A stretch of DNA of 64,000 nucleotides from Methylotuvimicrobium sp. KM2. GTDB taxonomy: Bacteria; Pseudomonadota; Gammaproteobacteria; Methylococcales; Methylomonadaceae. Numbering within the stretch: position 1 is the stretch's first letter; the number at the start of each line of letters is the position of its first letter. The translations under genes and the position numbers were made by a program. Shown one piece after another: positions 17,805 through 26,339 of the stretch. The stretch spans positions 3,914,300-3,978,299 of the forward strand of contig NZ_CP150634.1 of the NCBI RefSeq assembly GCF_038051925.1, written 5' to 3'. Below the pieces are notes generated by a model. The model was not told the DNA's origin, made no database searches, and saw nothing but the letters and a program-made list of their open reading frames with translations.

Positions 17805-19923
17805 AGACTAATTTACTTCGCGCCTCAAAAACCATAACACTTCGAGCCTCGACAGCACAAGCCAAACCTACCCAAACGGATTGACCAGACTTCTCTACAG
17901 CATCCAAAGGTGACACTTGCGCGGTATCGATCGCAAGATGCCAAAACCGATCGGAAACCGGGGGTAATTGCGCGGCGATTTTATGATCCGACATGTTTAA
18001 TAAGACATATAAGTCTTCTTCGTCGACGGTTAAACCCGCCAACATAAAAGCCAAAAACCGGACCTGCTCATCATCCCATGCCGGCTCACCGAGGTCTGCA
18101 TCATACCAAACGATATCCGGAAGATTGCGCGTCGGAATGATCTCGCCGGTCAAAAAACTGCTACGACTCAGGCTCGCATGACGGCGCCTCAAGGCAATCA
18201 ATTCTTTGACAAAACGAAGCATATCGTTATTTTTTTCAACGAGATGCCAATCGAACCAGGAAATTTCGTTATCCTGGCACCAAGCATTATTATTGCCGCC
18301 TTGAGTACGCAACACTTCATCACCGGCGTTTAACATCGGCACCCCTTGACTTAACATCAACAAACTCAACACATTTTTGGCTTGCTGCCGGCGCAACTCA
18401 TTAATTTTTCGGTTGAACGTTTCGCCTTCGACGCCGCAATTCCAACTCAGGTTATCGTCGGTGCCGTCCCGATTCCCCTCGCCATTCGCTTCGTTATGCT
18501 TATGCTCATAAGTTACCCAATCGTGCAACGTAAAACCGTCATGACACGTCACAAAATTGATACTGTTCACCGGCAAACGATCGCCGTCCGCGTAGAGATC
18601 GCTACTGCCGGCAATGTTGGTGGCGACAGCCCCGATTAAACCCGGATCGCCCCTGACGAAGCGGCGGATCACATCGCGGTATCGGCCGTTCCATTCCGAC
18701 CAAGTCATTCCGGGAAAGGCACCGACTTGATAGAGTCCCTCGGCATCCCATGCTTCGGCAATCAAAGGTAATTCGGATAATAGCCTGGACGACTCGATTC
18801 GCCATGGCAATGGCGGATGATCCATCGGCACACCATTGTCTCCCCGCGCAAACACGCTGGCCAAATCGAAGCGAAATCCGTCGACATGCATCTGCTCAAC
18901 CCAGTATTCCAGACAATGAACAATGAATGCCGTCACCATCGGATGGTTACAATTGAGAGAATTTCCACAGCCGCTGAAATCCAGATACCGCCTCCGGTCT
19001 TCAGCATCGAGATGATAAAAAATATCGTTCGCCAATCCCTTGAAATTAATTAACGGCCCCTCTTCATCGCCTTCGGCGGTATGATTGAAGACTACGTCGA
19101 GAATGACTCCGATACCTGCCGCATGCAGGGCTTTAACCAATGTTTTAAACTCTTCCTCGTGCGTGCCCAGCTCCGGCGTTATGCAAAAGCCGGGATGCGG
19201 ACTGTAAAAACTATGCGTACTGTAACCCCAGTAATTTTTAAGCCCTTTGGCTTGAACCCCAGGCGGCACATGCTGTTCATCGAATGCCATCACCGGTAAC
19301 AATTCTACATGCGTTATACCCAAAGCCTTTAAATACGGTATTTTTTCGATTAAGGCGGAAAATGTACCCGGATGACTGGTTTTCGAAGATTTATCTTTGG
19401 TAAAGCCCCCAACATGTAACTCATAGATAATTGCCCCTTCGAGCCCGCGCTTGATCGCTTGCTCACCCTCCCAATCGAATCGGGAGTCGGTAGCGACGGC
19501 TCGAAACGAATGATGGCCAGCTTCATTAGGGTCGCAGGCTAGACTTCGATTCCACATCGCATCGGTTACAGCGCGAGCCCAAGGGTCGAGCAGTTCCTTG
19601 CGAATATTGAAGCGGCGCCCGCTCTCGGCGGTATCGTTCGCACCATCTGTCCGCCAGGTATAATGTGTTCCCAAAGGGAGTTCCTCGACGAACACATGCC
19701 AATAAAAATAAGCGCGATGAGATTTACGGTCGAGCGAAATGATCTGAAACGGCTCGGAACTATCGGCAGCTCTATAAAGCAATAATTCAACTCGACTCGC
19801 ATGACGACTGAAAACCGAAAAGTTGATACCTCCGTTCATTGGCGTTGCGCCGGGCGGAAAACGGACCCCGGGACGAAAGCGATAGGATTCGGTTAGTGCA
19901 ATACTACTGTCCATACCATTCAA
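17803..19923 (-). CDS. glgX: Glycogen debranching enzyme (isoamylase type)
   Basis: The 706-residue GH13 enzyme has an N-terminal CBM48 domain (about residues 15-110, GATPMNGGINFSVFSRHAS). Catalytic-core motifs are DVVFNHTAEG, DGFRFDLASVF (nucleophile Asp near 352), PLIAEAWDAEG (acid Glu near 388) and FVTCHDGFTLHDW. GlgX removes alpha-1,6 branches from phosphorylase-limited glycogen. No other glg gene is adjacent. The stop overlaps the end of a heptamer array. Glycogen storage is common in Methylomicrobium-type methanotrophs. Confidence 0.93.
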   Translation of the reverse strand: MNGMDSSIALTESYRFRPGVRFPPGATPMNGGINFSVFSRHASRVELLLYRAADSSEPFQIISLDRKSHRAYFYWHVFVEELPLGTHYTWRTDGANDTAESGRRFNIRKELLDPWARAVTDAMWNRSLACDPNEAGHHSFRAVATDSRFDWEGEQAIKRGLEGAIIYELHVGGFTKDKSSKTSHPGTFSALIEKIPYLKALGITHVELLPVMAFDEQHVPPGVQAKGLKNYWGYSTHSFYSPHPGFCITPELGTHEEEFKTLVKALHAAGIGVILDVVFNHTAEGDEEGPLINFKGLANDIFYHLDAEDRRRYLDFSGCGNSLNCNHPMVTAFIVHCLEYWVEQMHVDGFRFDLASVFARGDNGVPMDHPPLPWRIESSRLLSELPLIAEAWDAEGLYQVGAFPGMTWSEWNGRYRDVIRRFVRGDPGLIGAVATNIAGSSDLYADGDRLPVNSINFVTCHDGFTLHDWVTYEHKHNEANGEGNRDGTDDNLSWNCGVEGETFNRKINELRRQQAKNVLSLLMLSQGVPMLNAGDEVLRTQGGNNNAWCQDNEISWFDWHLVEKNNDMLRFVKELIALRRRHASLSRSSFLTGEIIPTRNLPDIVWYDADLGEPAWDDEQVRFLAFMLAGLTVDEEDLYVLLNMSDHKIAAQLPPVSDRFWHLAIDTAQVSPLDAVEKSGQSVWVGLACAVEARSVMVFEARSKLV

Positions 19924-20236
19924 CCTGTGCCAGCAAAAATTTCATTATACTTGGATCCGAAAAATTTGCGGGGTTTGCAAAGCTTTTTTCTTAAGTAACT
20001 GAACCGGTCTTATTGCTGGAATTTGTATGTTATTTAACGTACGCTATCGATTTCCGGGAATGCGTAAATCCAGCAACTAAACCCCATGTTTTTTGAGCTA
20101 CTTTTAATATTCCAGCATATTTAAGTGGGGGCGAACGGCGTCCGTTAATGCCCCCCGGTGCCGAATTTTGATCTATGTATAATTTCGATAAAATCGAATG
20201 TGGAACAAAGTCGGTTAGCTTTTTGTCACATCGCGC
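19924..20236. other. Intergenic region between divergent glgX and M48 peptidase genes
   Basis: No gene is visible. Around 20128-20190 is a partial family B end (GGTGCCGAATTTTGATCTATG followed by TATAAT). The divergent promoters for glgX and the peptidase must lie here. TATAAT at about 20178 in the repeat remnant is a possible -10 element for the plus-strand gene, but no convincing -35 was seen. Confidence 0.5.
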
Positions 20237-21688
20237 ATGATTAAAAAACCAGCCTTATTATTAATTTTAAGTTTGTTTTTACAAGGCAATCGCGCTTTTG
20301 CGCCCGATATAACCAAAATCGAATTACCGGATATGGGCGACTCTTCCGGCACGTTGATCTCCCCTGCTCAGGAACAACAATTAGGCGAGGCATTTTACCG
20401 AAGCCTGCATTCGCAAATCGTCATCAGCCAGGATGCTGAAATACAGCAATATATCGAAGGAATCGGTCGGAAACTGGTTGCCAACAGCGACACCCCGGGC
20501 AATCCGTTTCATTTTTTCGTGGTCATGGATAACGCGATCAATGCTTTCGCCGGACCGGGCGGTTATATCGGCATCAATTCGGGACTGATATTGACAGCCG
20601 AGGCGGAAAGCGAACTTGCTTCGGTGATGGCACATGAGATCGCTCACGTTACCCAACGCCATCTTTACCGTGCGTTCGAAGCCGCTAGCCGTCTATCCAT
20701 ACCGACCGCAGCGGCGACGTTGGCGGCGATCTTAATCGGCACACAATCACCGGAACTCGCTCAAGCGGCGATCATGGCTGTTCAAGCAGGCAGCATACAG
20801 TTTCAAATCGATTTTACCCGTGATAACGAACAGGAAGCCGACCGGGTCGGTATGCAAACGCTTGCGGCATCCAATTTCGACCCGCGTAGTATGCCGATTT
20901 TTTTTGAGCGTTTGCAACAATCCAGTCGTTATTATGGACGGGGCGTTCCCGAATTTTTAAGGACTCACCCGGTAACTTCTTCTCGGATCTCCGACACCCG
21001 TGGCCGAGCCGAAAAATATCCTTACCAGCAATATCCCGATTCAATGGGTTATTTGTTGACACAGGCAAAACTCAGAGTACTTAGCGCCAACGATTACACA
21101 CCGGTTTTAAATTATTTCAAACCTCGACTTAGTCAAGGCACGCAACAACAACGAGCCGTGGCTCGTTACGGAACGGGTCTTGTCCATCTAAACACAAGAA
21201 ACTTCCAAGAAGCCGAACAAATTTTCAAGGCATTGACCCAGGAGTATCCCGAGCAACCTCAGTTCGCGACAGCTTACGCTCGATGCGCATTGGAGGCACA
21301 AAACTTTTCGAATGCCTTAGCACGCTATCAAGCCGCAATGCAGCAATTCCCCGGTAACCAAGCGATCAAGCTCGAGACCCTATCCGCGCTGCTGAAAGCC
21401 GGCAAACCCGAACAAGCCAGACAAATTTTGCAAATGCTGGACACGAATACAAAACGGCAACCCGTCTATTTTAAACTGTTGGCGCAAATCTACAGCGATT
21501 TGAAGCAACCGGCCGAATCGCATCGCTATCTGGCTGAGTATTATTATGCAATGGGCCAAACCGACGCCGCCATCACACAAATAAAACTCGCACAGAAATC
21601 ACCAGGAATCAATTATTACTTATCGGCGATTCTCAACGAACGACTGGTTTTTTTTATACGTGAAGAAGAACAGCGCAAACGCAACTAA
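20237..21688 (+). CDS. Periplasmic M48 metallopeptidase with TPR domain (BepA-like)
   Basis: The 483-residue protein has a signal peptide (residues 1-22), an M48 zinc site MAHEIAHVTQRH (about 131-142) and third-ligand region DNEQEADRVGMQTL (about 195-208). C-terminal TPR repeats run about 290-460. Order and length match BepA (YfgC), which assists or degrades LptD and BamA assembly intermediates at the outer membrane. E. coli BepA is 487 residues. It stands alone; the next feature is a small-RNA candidate on the same strand. Confidence 0.9.
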   Translation: MIKKPALLLILSLFLQGNRAFAPDITKIELPDMGDSSGTLISPAQEQQLGEAFYRSLHSQIVISQDAEIQQYIEGIGRKLVANSDTPGNPFHFFVVMDNAINAFAGPGGYIGINSGLILTAEAESELASVMAHEIAHVTQRHLYRAFEAASRLSIPTAAATLAAILIGTQSPELAQAAIMAVQAGSIQFQIDFTRDNEQEADRVGMQTLAASNFDPRSMPIFFERLQQSSRYYGRGVPEFLRTHPVTSSRISDTRGRAEKYPYQQYPDSMGYLLTQAKLRVLSANDYTPVLNYFKPRLSQGTQQQRAVARYGTGLVHLNTRNFQEAEQIFKALTQEYPEQPQFATAYARCALEAQNFSNALARYQAAMQQFPGNQAIKLETLSALLKAGKPEQARQILQMLDTNTKRQPVYFKLLAQIYSDLKQPAESHRYLAEYYYAMGQTDAAITQIKLAQKSPGINYYLSAILNERLVFFIREEEQRKRN

Positions 21689-21869
21689 TAAAACCCAACT
21701 CTTTTACTTGGTTAGAAATAAACTGAATGCAACCTGAATAGCCAGTTACAACTGGCAGACATTGCCGTTCAATTTACCAAATAAGCAATTACTAATCGTT
21801 TATACCATATTGTTTTTCTTATATGTTTTCGACCCGAAACTATTTTTTAACTAAAATCGTTTTTTTTGA

Positions 21870-21897
21870 TAGACATCACTAATTTTAATGATATAAA
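21870..21897 (+). promoter_or_regulatory. Predicted sigma-70 promoter of small RNA
   Basis: TAGACA (21870-21875) and TATAAA (21892-21897) are separated by 16 bp. They predict a start near 21904, immediately before the structured region described next. Confidence 0.6.
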
Positions 21898-21903
21898 ATT
21901 CTT

Positions 21904-22079
21904 TCCAGCTTACGGAGTGAGCCCGATTAAATAATCGGTAATGAGGAGGACAAGGCTTCAACGCCTTGAATTATAACAATAACAAACGAGCAAACTGCTT
22001 AGTTGTCTTGGCGACAACAACGTTCAAATAAATAATAACAATAACAATCTGAACACGCCCGCTTTATGCGGGCTTTTTA
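21904..22079 (+). ncRNA. Candidate Hfq/Crc-type small RNA with CA motifs
   Basis: A roughly 176-nt unit between a promoter and a terminator with no sizeable reading frame. It folds by eye into hairpins CCGATT/AATCGG (21923-21938), CAAGGC/GCCTTG (21951-21968), GTTGTC/GACAAC (22002-22018) and terminator GCCCGC/GCGGGC plus T5 (22057-22078). Two unpaired stretches carry AAYAAYAA repeats: 21975-21985 and 22031-22048 (six consecutive AAY units). Such CA motifs are the Hfq/Crc landing sites in the CrcZ/CrcY/CrcX RNAs of Pseudomonas, which relieve catabolite repression. A loop stretch GAGGAGGA (21943-21950) has two GGA steps. An 11-codon frame starts at 21941 but lacks support. The RNA family is not recognised. 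Confidence 0.6.
22057..22079 (+). terminator. Terminator of the small RNA candidate
   Basis: GCCCGC (22057-22062), loop TTTAT, GCGGGC (22068-22073), then TTTTT. The upstream gene ends 370 bp away, so the terminator most likely serves the small transcript. Confidence 0.88.
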
Positions 22080-22127
22080 TTGCACTAATTTTTTTGCGCG
22101 CGAAATATACCCATATACGGACTCCTT

Positions 22128-22200
22128 CGTAGATCAAAATTCGGCATCGACATAGCCGTCAATGTACGCCATGAACCCAAGCGCCGAATTTTGATCTACG
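22128..22200. repeat. Family B mini-element with perfect 18-bp inverted ends
   Basis: CGTAGATCAAAATTCGGC at 22128-22145 is the exact reverse complement of 22183-22200. The element is 73 bp and non-coding. The same end sequence marks larger family B elements at 22306-22466 and 55580-55788. Confidence 0.85.
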
Positions 22201-22305
22201 ACGAGCATACTATTTTGTAAACGTTATTTGCACATGCTCCTTAACCATTCTCTGAGCATAGGGGAGCAATATGCTTCTAGCCGAATCAATCCAGCGTTAG
22301 TTTAC

Positions 22306-22466
22306 TATACCTTTCGCACTTCAAACTTCGGCAGTGCCTGAGGAGGCACCAGGGTGTGCGGCAAAGGCTTTGCCAGCATGGAGCTGGCATAGAGCCTACA
22401 GGGATGTATTCACGGCGTCCTTTGACGGACACCCTGGTGCCGAATTTTGATCTGCGATGGGTATAT
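22306..22466. repeat. Family B palindromic element (161 bp)
   Basis: The ends are TATACCTTTCGCACTTCAAA and, at the other side, GCCGAATTTTGATCTGCGAT followed by GGGTATA. Reverse-complemented, the two ends share TATACC, TCAAA and TTCGGCA in register, so they are imperfect inverted repeats of about 28 bp. The interior has further hairpins (GCCAGCATGGAGCTGGC; GGACGCCGTGAATACATCCC on the opposite strand). A related, inverted copy is at 55580-55788. Confidence 0.75.
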
Positions 22467-22475
22467 AATAACAAG

Positions 22476-23630
22476 TCAATGCTCTTCCACCAGAGAGTCT
22501 TCTTCGGAATCAACCGGTCGAACTTGAATCAATGATCCGTCATCGGTTGAAAAATACAACAATTCGTCAGGACCTTGCCTAACAGCGCGGATGCGTTTAT
22601 TTAAGGCGCTTAATAATCGCTCTTCCTTGATCACGTTATGATTGTCGACAACCAGCCGATTTAGATGGGTCAGCGCCAACGATCCGGAAAACAAGCTTCC
22701 TTGCCAATGTGGAATTTTTTTACCGCTATAAAAGGTGAGCCCGCTCGGTGCGATCGATGGCACCCAATAGTGAATCGGCGATTTCATGCCTTTTTTTTCA
22801 ACGCCCTCGCCGATTGTAGGCCCCCAATATTCTCGCCCATGACTTACGACCGGCCAACCGTAATTCCGGCCCTTTTTGATAAGATTGATTTCATCGCCGC
22901 CGCGCGGGCCATGCTCTTGCGCCCATATTTCTCCGGTCCGTGGATGTATCGTCAAACCTTGAACATTACGATGACCGTAACTCCAGATTTCAGGTTTAGC
23001 GCCCGGCTCTGTTAGAAAAGGATTGTCATCCGGAACGCTACCGTCCTGCTTCAGACGTAATATTTTTCCGTAATGAGAAGCCAAATTTTGAGCTTGATCC
23101 CTTTCGCCGCGATCACCGACACTCAAGTACAAATTGCCGGCTCGGCTCATCACGACACGGGAACCGAAGTGATGATCGCTATTGTTCGGAGGCTCCGCGC
23201 TAAACAGAACGGTCAGGTTCACCAAGGTGACGGCATCGAGTTCCGCGCGGGCCAGTCGAGTGGTCATACCGTCGCCGACATCGGCTGAATAAGTTAAATA
23301 AACAAGCCGGTTCTCAGAAAACCGGGGATGCAAATAGACGTCCAGCAAGCCGCCTTGGTTGCGCGCGGCAACGCCAGGAACACCGCTCACATCGGAGGTA
23401 TTCATGGTTTTGGGATCGAATATCCTTAATCGTCCTTTCCTTTCGGTAAATATGATTTTACCGTCGGGCAAAAAATCGAAGCCCCAGATTGCATCATTGC
23501 CTTGGTAAACCGCAACGGCCTCCAATTCGACATCGTCGGACTGAAACAAATAAGGTTCCTTGGCGATAGTATCCGAAATGGGTTTACAGGATGCGAGCAA
23601 ACAAAATACTACTAATATCCAAAATCTCAT
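22476..23630 (-). CDS. PQQ-dependent sugar dehydrogenase-like lipoprotein
   Basis: The 384-residue protein has a lipoprotein signal (MRFWILVVFCLLASC, lipobox LASC with Cys15). It then has a six-bladed beta-propeller of the soluble aldose (glucose/sorbosone) dehydrogenase family: WGFDFLPDGKIIFTERKGRL, NQGGLLDVYLHP, HHFGSRVVMSRAGNLYLSVGDRG, EIWSYGHRNVQGLTIHP, EHGPRGGDEINLIKKGRNYGWP. YliI/Asd of E. coli is the nearest described type. The His and Arg of the propeller that contact PQQ appear present. PQQ use fits a methanotroph, which makes PQQ for methanol dehydrogenase. A perfect 21-bp tandem duplication lies 12 bp upstream of its ATG. Confidence 0.87.
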   Translation of the reverse strand: MRFWILVVFCLLASCKPISDTIAKEPYLFQSDDVELEAVAVYQGNDAIWGFDFLPDGKIIFTERKGRLRIFDPKTMNTSDVSGVPGVAARNQGGLLDVYLHPRFSENRLVYLTYSADVGDGMTTRLARAELDAVTLVNLTVLFSAEPPNNSDHHFGSRVVMSRAGNLYLSVGDRGERDQAQNLASHYGKILRLKQDGSVPDDNPFLTEPGAKPEIWSYGHRNVQGLTIHPRTGEIWAQEHGPRGGDEINLIKKGRNYGWPVVSHGREYWGPTIGEGVEKKGMKSPIHYWVPSIAPSGLTFYSGKKIPHWQGSLFSGSLALTHLNRLVVDNHNVIKEERLLSALNKRIRAVRQGPDELLYFSTDDGSLIQVRPVDSEEDSLVEEH

Positions 23631-23641
23631 CGAAGATACCT

Positions 23642-23683
23642 AATTATTAGAGCCAAACGCTCAATTATTAGAGCCAAACGCTC
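23642..23683. repeat. Perfect 21-bp tandem duplication upstream of the sugar dehydrogenase gene
   Basis: Two identical units starting AATTATTAGAGCC occupy 23642-23662 and 23663-23683. Each contains the small palindrome GAGC-CAAAC-GCTC. The duplication is in the 5' leader, just upstream of the start codon at 23630. Confidence 0.95.
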
Positions 23684-23890
23684 ATCGCTTTCGATTAACC
23701 TGAAAAGAGCGGTTAAGCGCCTCAAGCAACCGTTCGCCCTTTACCCTTCGGCTGCGCTCAAGAGAGCCCTGCCGAAGAGTGAAGGGCAGTTTGGGGCCTC
23801 ACCAAGCCAGTGAAAGTATTGCGGCCCCTTCATGCTTCGACTTGGCTCAGCACGAAAATCCACAACACTTACCAACCACGCCTTTTAGAA

Positions 23891-24409
23891 TTAAGCATCA
23901 ATTTCGCAAATCGGCTTTGCGGTCATTTTATGTTTCGAGCTAACCAAAACGGAATTCTTTAAAAAGTTTCGTCCTACCAATACGGGATAAGTCATTCTAC
24001 TGCGATCGGCCAGTGTAAACAGATTTTTTTCATAATGCTCTCCGACGCACAAGCCTATTTCGACGACATAGCGCTCTTGTCTACCGCTAGCCTGTTTGAT
24101 ACCGATCTTTTCAACCAAAGGCAGCGTCATCGGATATTGATTACCGTTACGATCATCGAATATAAAACTCACCATCGGCTGCTCGTCCGATTCAATCAAC
24201 TCGATCTCTTGAGCGTTCAACGAACTTCTCGACGCACCGGTATCGAGGCGCGCCTTGATTTCAATGTCGCCTGGTATCAACGCCACTTCCTCAACATGAC
24301 CGTAAACGGTATAGTTATTCATATTTGCTGCTAGAACCGATGCTTCTTGTTCGGCAACAGCCGTAGTCATGTACATCATAAAAGCAAGGGCGAAAGGGTA
24401 AATACGCAT
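23891..24409 (-). CDS. Exported retropepsin-like (ATP-dependent zinc protease-type) protein
   Basis: The 172-residue protein has a signal peptide (about 1-19) and the aspartic protease motif IKARLDTGASRSSL (catalytic Asp about residue 58). The family block RSRMTYPVLVGRNFLKNSVLVSS follows near the C-terminus. It belongs to the COG4067 retropepsin-like family, often fused or linked to RimK-type ATP-grasp ligases. Here it is secreted and unlinked. The substrate is unknown. Confidence 0.85.
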   Translation of the reverse strand: MRIYPFALAFMMYMTTAVAEQEASVLAANMNNYTVYGHVEEVALIPGDIEIKARLDTGASRSSLNAQEIELIESDEQPMVSFIFDDRNGNQYPMTLPLVEKIGIKQASGRQERYVVEIGLCVGEHYEKNLFTLADRSRMTYPVLVGRNFLKNSVLVSSKHKMTAKPICEIDA

Positions 24410-25126
24410 AAACGATTAAATTCTCCTCAAATGAAGTTTCATTTATTTTAAAAACTCATACTTCGATCGATAAGCAAAAAGACATAATGAGTCTTTCGAA
24501 GTACATTAACTACCTACAAAACTAACAAATTTTGTAGGGCATTGCAAAAAGCAACCATTATTAAAACCAAAGTCACGACTTAATTAATCGGCCCTGCATT
24601 AAAACAAGTAGGAAATTTGCCTCACCTTTTGCGGGACGGGTTATTTAACCCGTCCCCAACGTTTCGATTTGCCCTAAACACTTCTGCTTACTTCGGCCAA
24701 AGTCGAAATGTTTAGGACGGGGTTGCAAACCCCGTCCTGCTAGGAGATTTTGGATCGTTATCTAATTTTTCGATATTCAACACAATGCCGGTTCCGGAGA
24801 GAGTGCGGTTGCTCGATCGACAGGCGTCGGCGGCAGGGCAGATTTTTGCTCCTCGACAATTGCTCCTGCATTGCCCTAATACACGCCATCCATGGCGTAA
24901 TGCAAAATCTGCATTCGCGCCATCCTTGGCGCTCGAGCCGCCGTCGAGCCTACATGGACGTATTCACCCAGCCCCTAATTCCATAGCCCATCGGTCATGG
25001 TTAATAGTCTTACTAAGTTAGGGGCTGGGTCCTGTCGGGCGAGTGACCGCACCTTCCGCCACAAGAGAACTTTCATTTGCCGGGGCGATGACCAGTCCTT
25101 CATGAACATTACCGAGATAGTGATGC
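24410..25126. repeat. Repeat-filled region with family A copy and nested modules
   Basis: No gene is visible. 24635-24740 repeats the GGGACGGGTTATTTAACCCGTCCC palindromic unit seen in the scpA-scpB gap. A full family A copy follows (core 24806-25049), with an extended inner module and a 63-bp nested palindrome at 24967-25029. The last part (about 25060-25110) is the family A right flank containing AACTTTCATTTGCCGGGGCG. Confidence 0.75.
24806..25049 (+). repeat. Family A repeat, copy with both inner modules
   Basis: The left terminal sequence is CGGTTGCTCGATCGACAGG and the right end CCTGTCGGGCGAGTGACCG, which pair as imperfect 19-bp inverted ends. Compared with the 89-bp empty form (48875-48963), it carries an enlarged inner hairpin module and a 63-bp palindrome in the right arm (24967-25029). 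The right-hand TTCA of the expected 4-bp duplication has been lost. Confidence 0.8.
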
Positions 25127-25885
25127 TTATTTGGCCTTAAGAAAATCCTCGATACATAATAGTTCAATACCCTTTTGCATGGCCTCTTGTCTATCCTGCG
25201 CCGTATTATAGCCCCAGTCGGCCAATTGCAACTTAAGCGACTGAAGTTTTGAATTAGTCATCACAATCAACAACGCCGGCAAACGATCCTCGACAAAATA
25301 AATTTGCTGATTCGGATGGCCTTCCAAAATCTCAATTAACGTATCGGCTTTGCTTCTATTTCTTTCGAGGCCGAATATGTTGCCGCCGGGTAGCTCAATC
25401 TCATTAGCGTTCAAGATTTGGCTGACGAAGCGCTCCTGTTTCGTCGTCACCACATACCAAGTAGTCTGTTCATTCAGCTGCTTAAGCTTATCGGCAACGC
25501 TTGGAAACAATGGATTCACTCCGATCCACCCCGAAAAATCAGCCGCAATCCAGTTATCGCGCGTTTCACCGAATAATTTCTTCAGAAAATCGACATCGAC
25601 ACTCAATTCATCGAGCAACTTCTGTTTATTCCGCTCGAATCCGGTTAAAACCGCTCGATCATCGTCTTCCCGATCGATCAAACGCATCGCCAAAATCGCC
25701 TCGTAGCCAGTTTCAATTGCGGGTCGAACCCGTCGGAAACGATCGATCAATCGCTCCGAAAGTCGGTCCTCGGTCATATCCGGCCAAAGCCGCCCGGCGG
25801 CCTTCCAACCGGTTATCGCGGTTTCGACGGCGCTATCGCAAATAACGCCGTCGAAATCCAAGGCATATATCATCGATTGCTTCAT
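25127..25885 (-). CDS. HAD-superfamily hydrolase
   Basis: The 252-residue protein has HAD motif I YALDFDGVICDSA (nucleophile Asp about residue 10), a helical cap (about 20-120), motif II WYVVTTKQ and the motif III/IV region NRSKADTLIEIL...IYFVEDRLPALL. It most resembles phosphoglycolate phosphatase-like HADs of cyanobacteria and methanotrophs, but the substrate cannot be assigned. The gene lies downstream of mtkB on the same strand, after 454 bp of repeats with a terminator-like hairpin. Confidence 0.82.
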   Translation of the reverse strand: MKQSMIYALDFDGVICDSAVETAITGWKAAGRLWPDMTEDRLSERLIDRFRRVRPAIETGYEAILAMRLIDREDDDRAVLTGFERNKQKLLDELSVDVDFLKKLFGETRDNWIAADFSGWIGVNPLFPSVADKLKQLNEQTTWYVVTTKQERFVSQILNANEIELPGGNIFGLERNRSKADTLIEILEGHPNQQIYFVEDRLPALLIVMTNSKLQSLKLQLADWGYNTAQDRQEAMQKGIELLCIEDFLKAK

Positions 25886-26339
25886 GACGCGTGATTAATC
25901 CTTCGTAAAAAACAAAACCACAGGGAATCCACTAAGACTCCGCTGTGGCATTATGAGTTATGAGCGGCGGCTTGCCGATAAGCAATTATCGAATGCGTTG
26001 CTCCCACGGTGGGTGGGTGATTGATGCACCGTGGGCGCAATCCCCAGATCGTCCCTCACCTAGCGTTAGGTGAGGGAAGGCCGAAAATGTCAAGCTACAA
26101 TAAATGGCATCAATACCGCATTGACCAAACAGTGTAGCCCGGATGGAGCGCAGCGCAATCCGGGCTACATGATTTTCACCGTTTGGTGTGCGCCGCACAC
26201 CTAATACTCTTTCCCAACTCGCAGCTTGAGAAAAATAGGATGTGTGGGTTGGTCGTTTTTAGCTTGATGCGTAGGGTTACAAACCCCGTCCTGCTTAAGT
26301 TTCCACCGCTTACCATTCACCGTTTACTGTTCACCAAGT
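25886..26339. other. Intergenic region mtkB-HAD with terminator and REP-like palindromes
   Basis: No gene is visible. It holds a minus-strand terminator (25907-25948), a CCCACGGTG...CACCGTGGG inverted pair (about 26004-26036), CCTCACCTAGCGTTAGGTGAGG (26056-26077) and the REP-like unit TAGCCCGGATGGAGCGCAGC...AATCCGGGCTA (26133-26167). The stretch 26260-26338 shows the GTTTGCAACC-type and CCGTTTACTGTTCACC repeats common in this genome. Confidence 0.65.
25907..25948 (-). terminator. Predicted minus-strand terminator upstream of the HAD gene
   Basis: Read on the minus strand, CCACAG...CTGTGG (25948-25943 with 25923-25918) closes a hairpin extended by GCGGA/TTCCC. It is followed by TTTTGTTTTTT. 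It probably ends the mcl-mtkAB transcript, or attenuates read-through into the HAD gene. Confidence 0.65.

Noticed and set aside
21941..21976. Eleven-codon leader peptide in the small RNA candidate
   Set aside because: ATG is followed by AGGAGG rather than preceded by it, and no leader-peptide amino acid pattern is seen.
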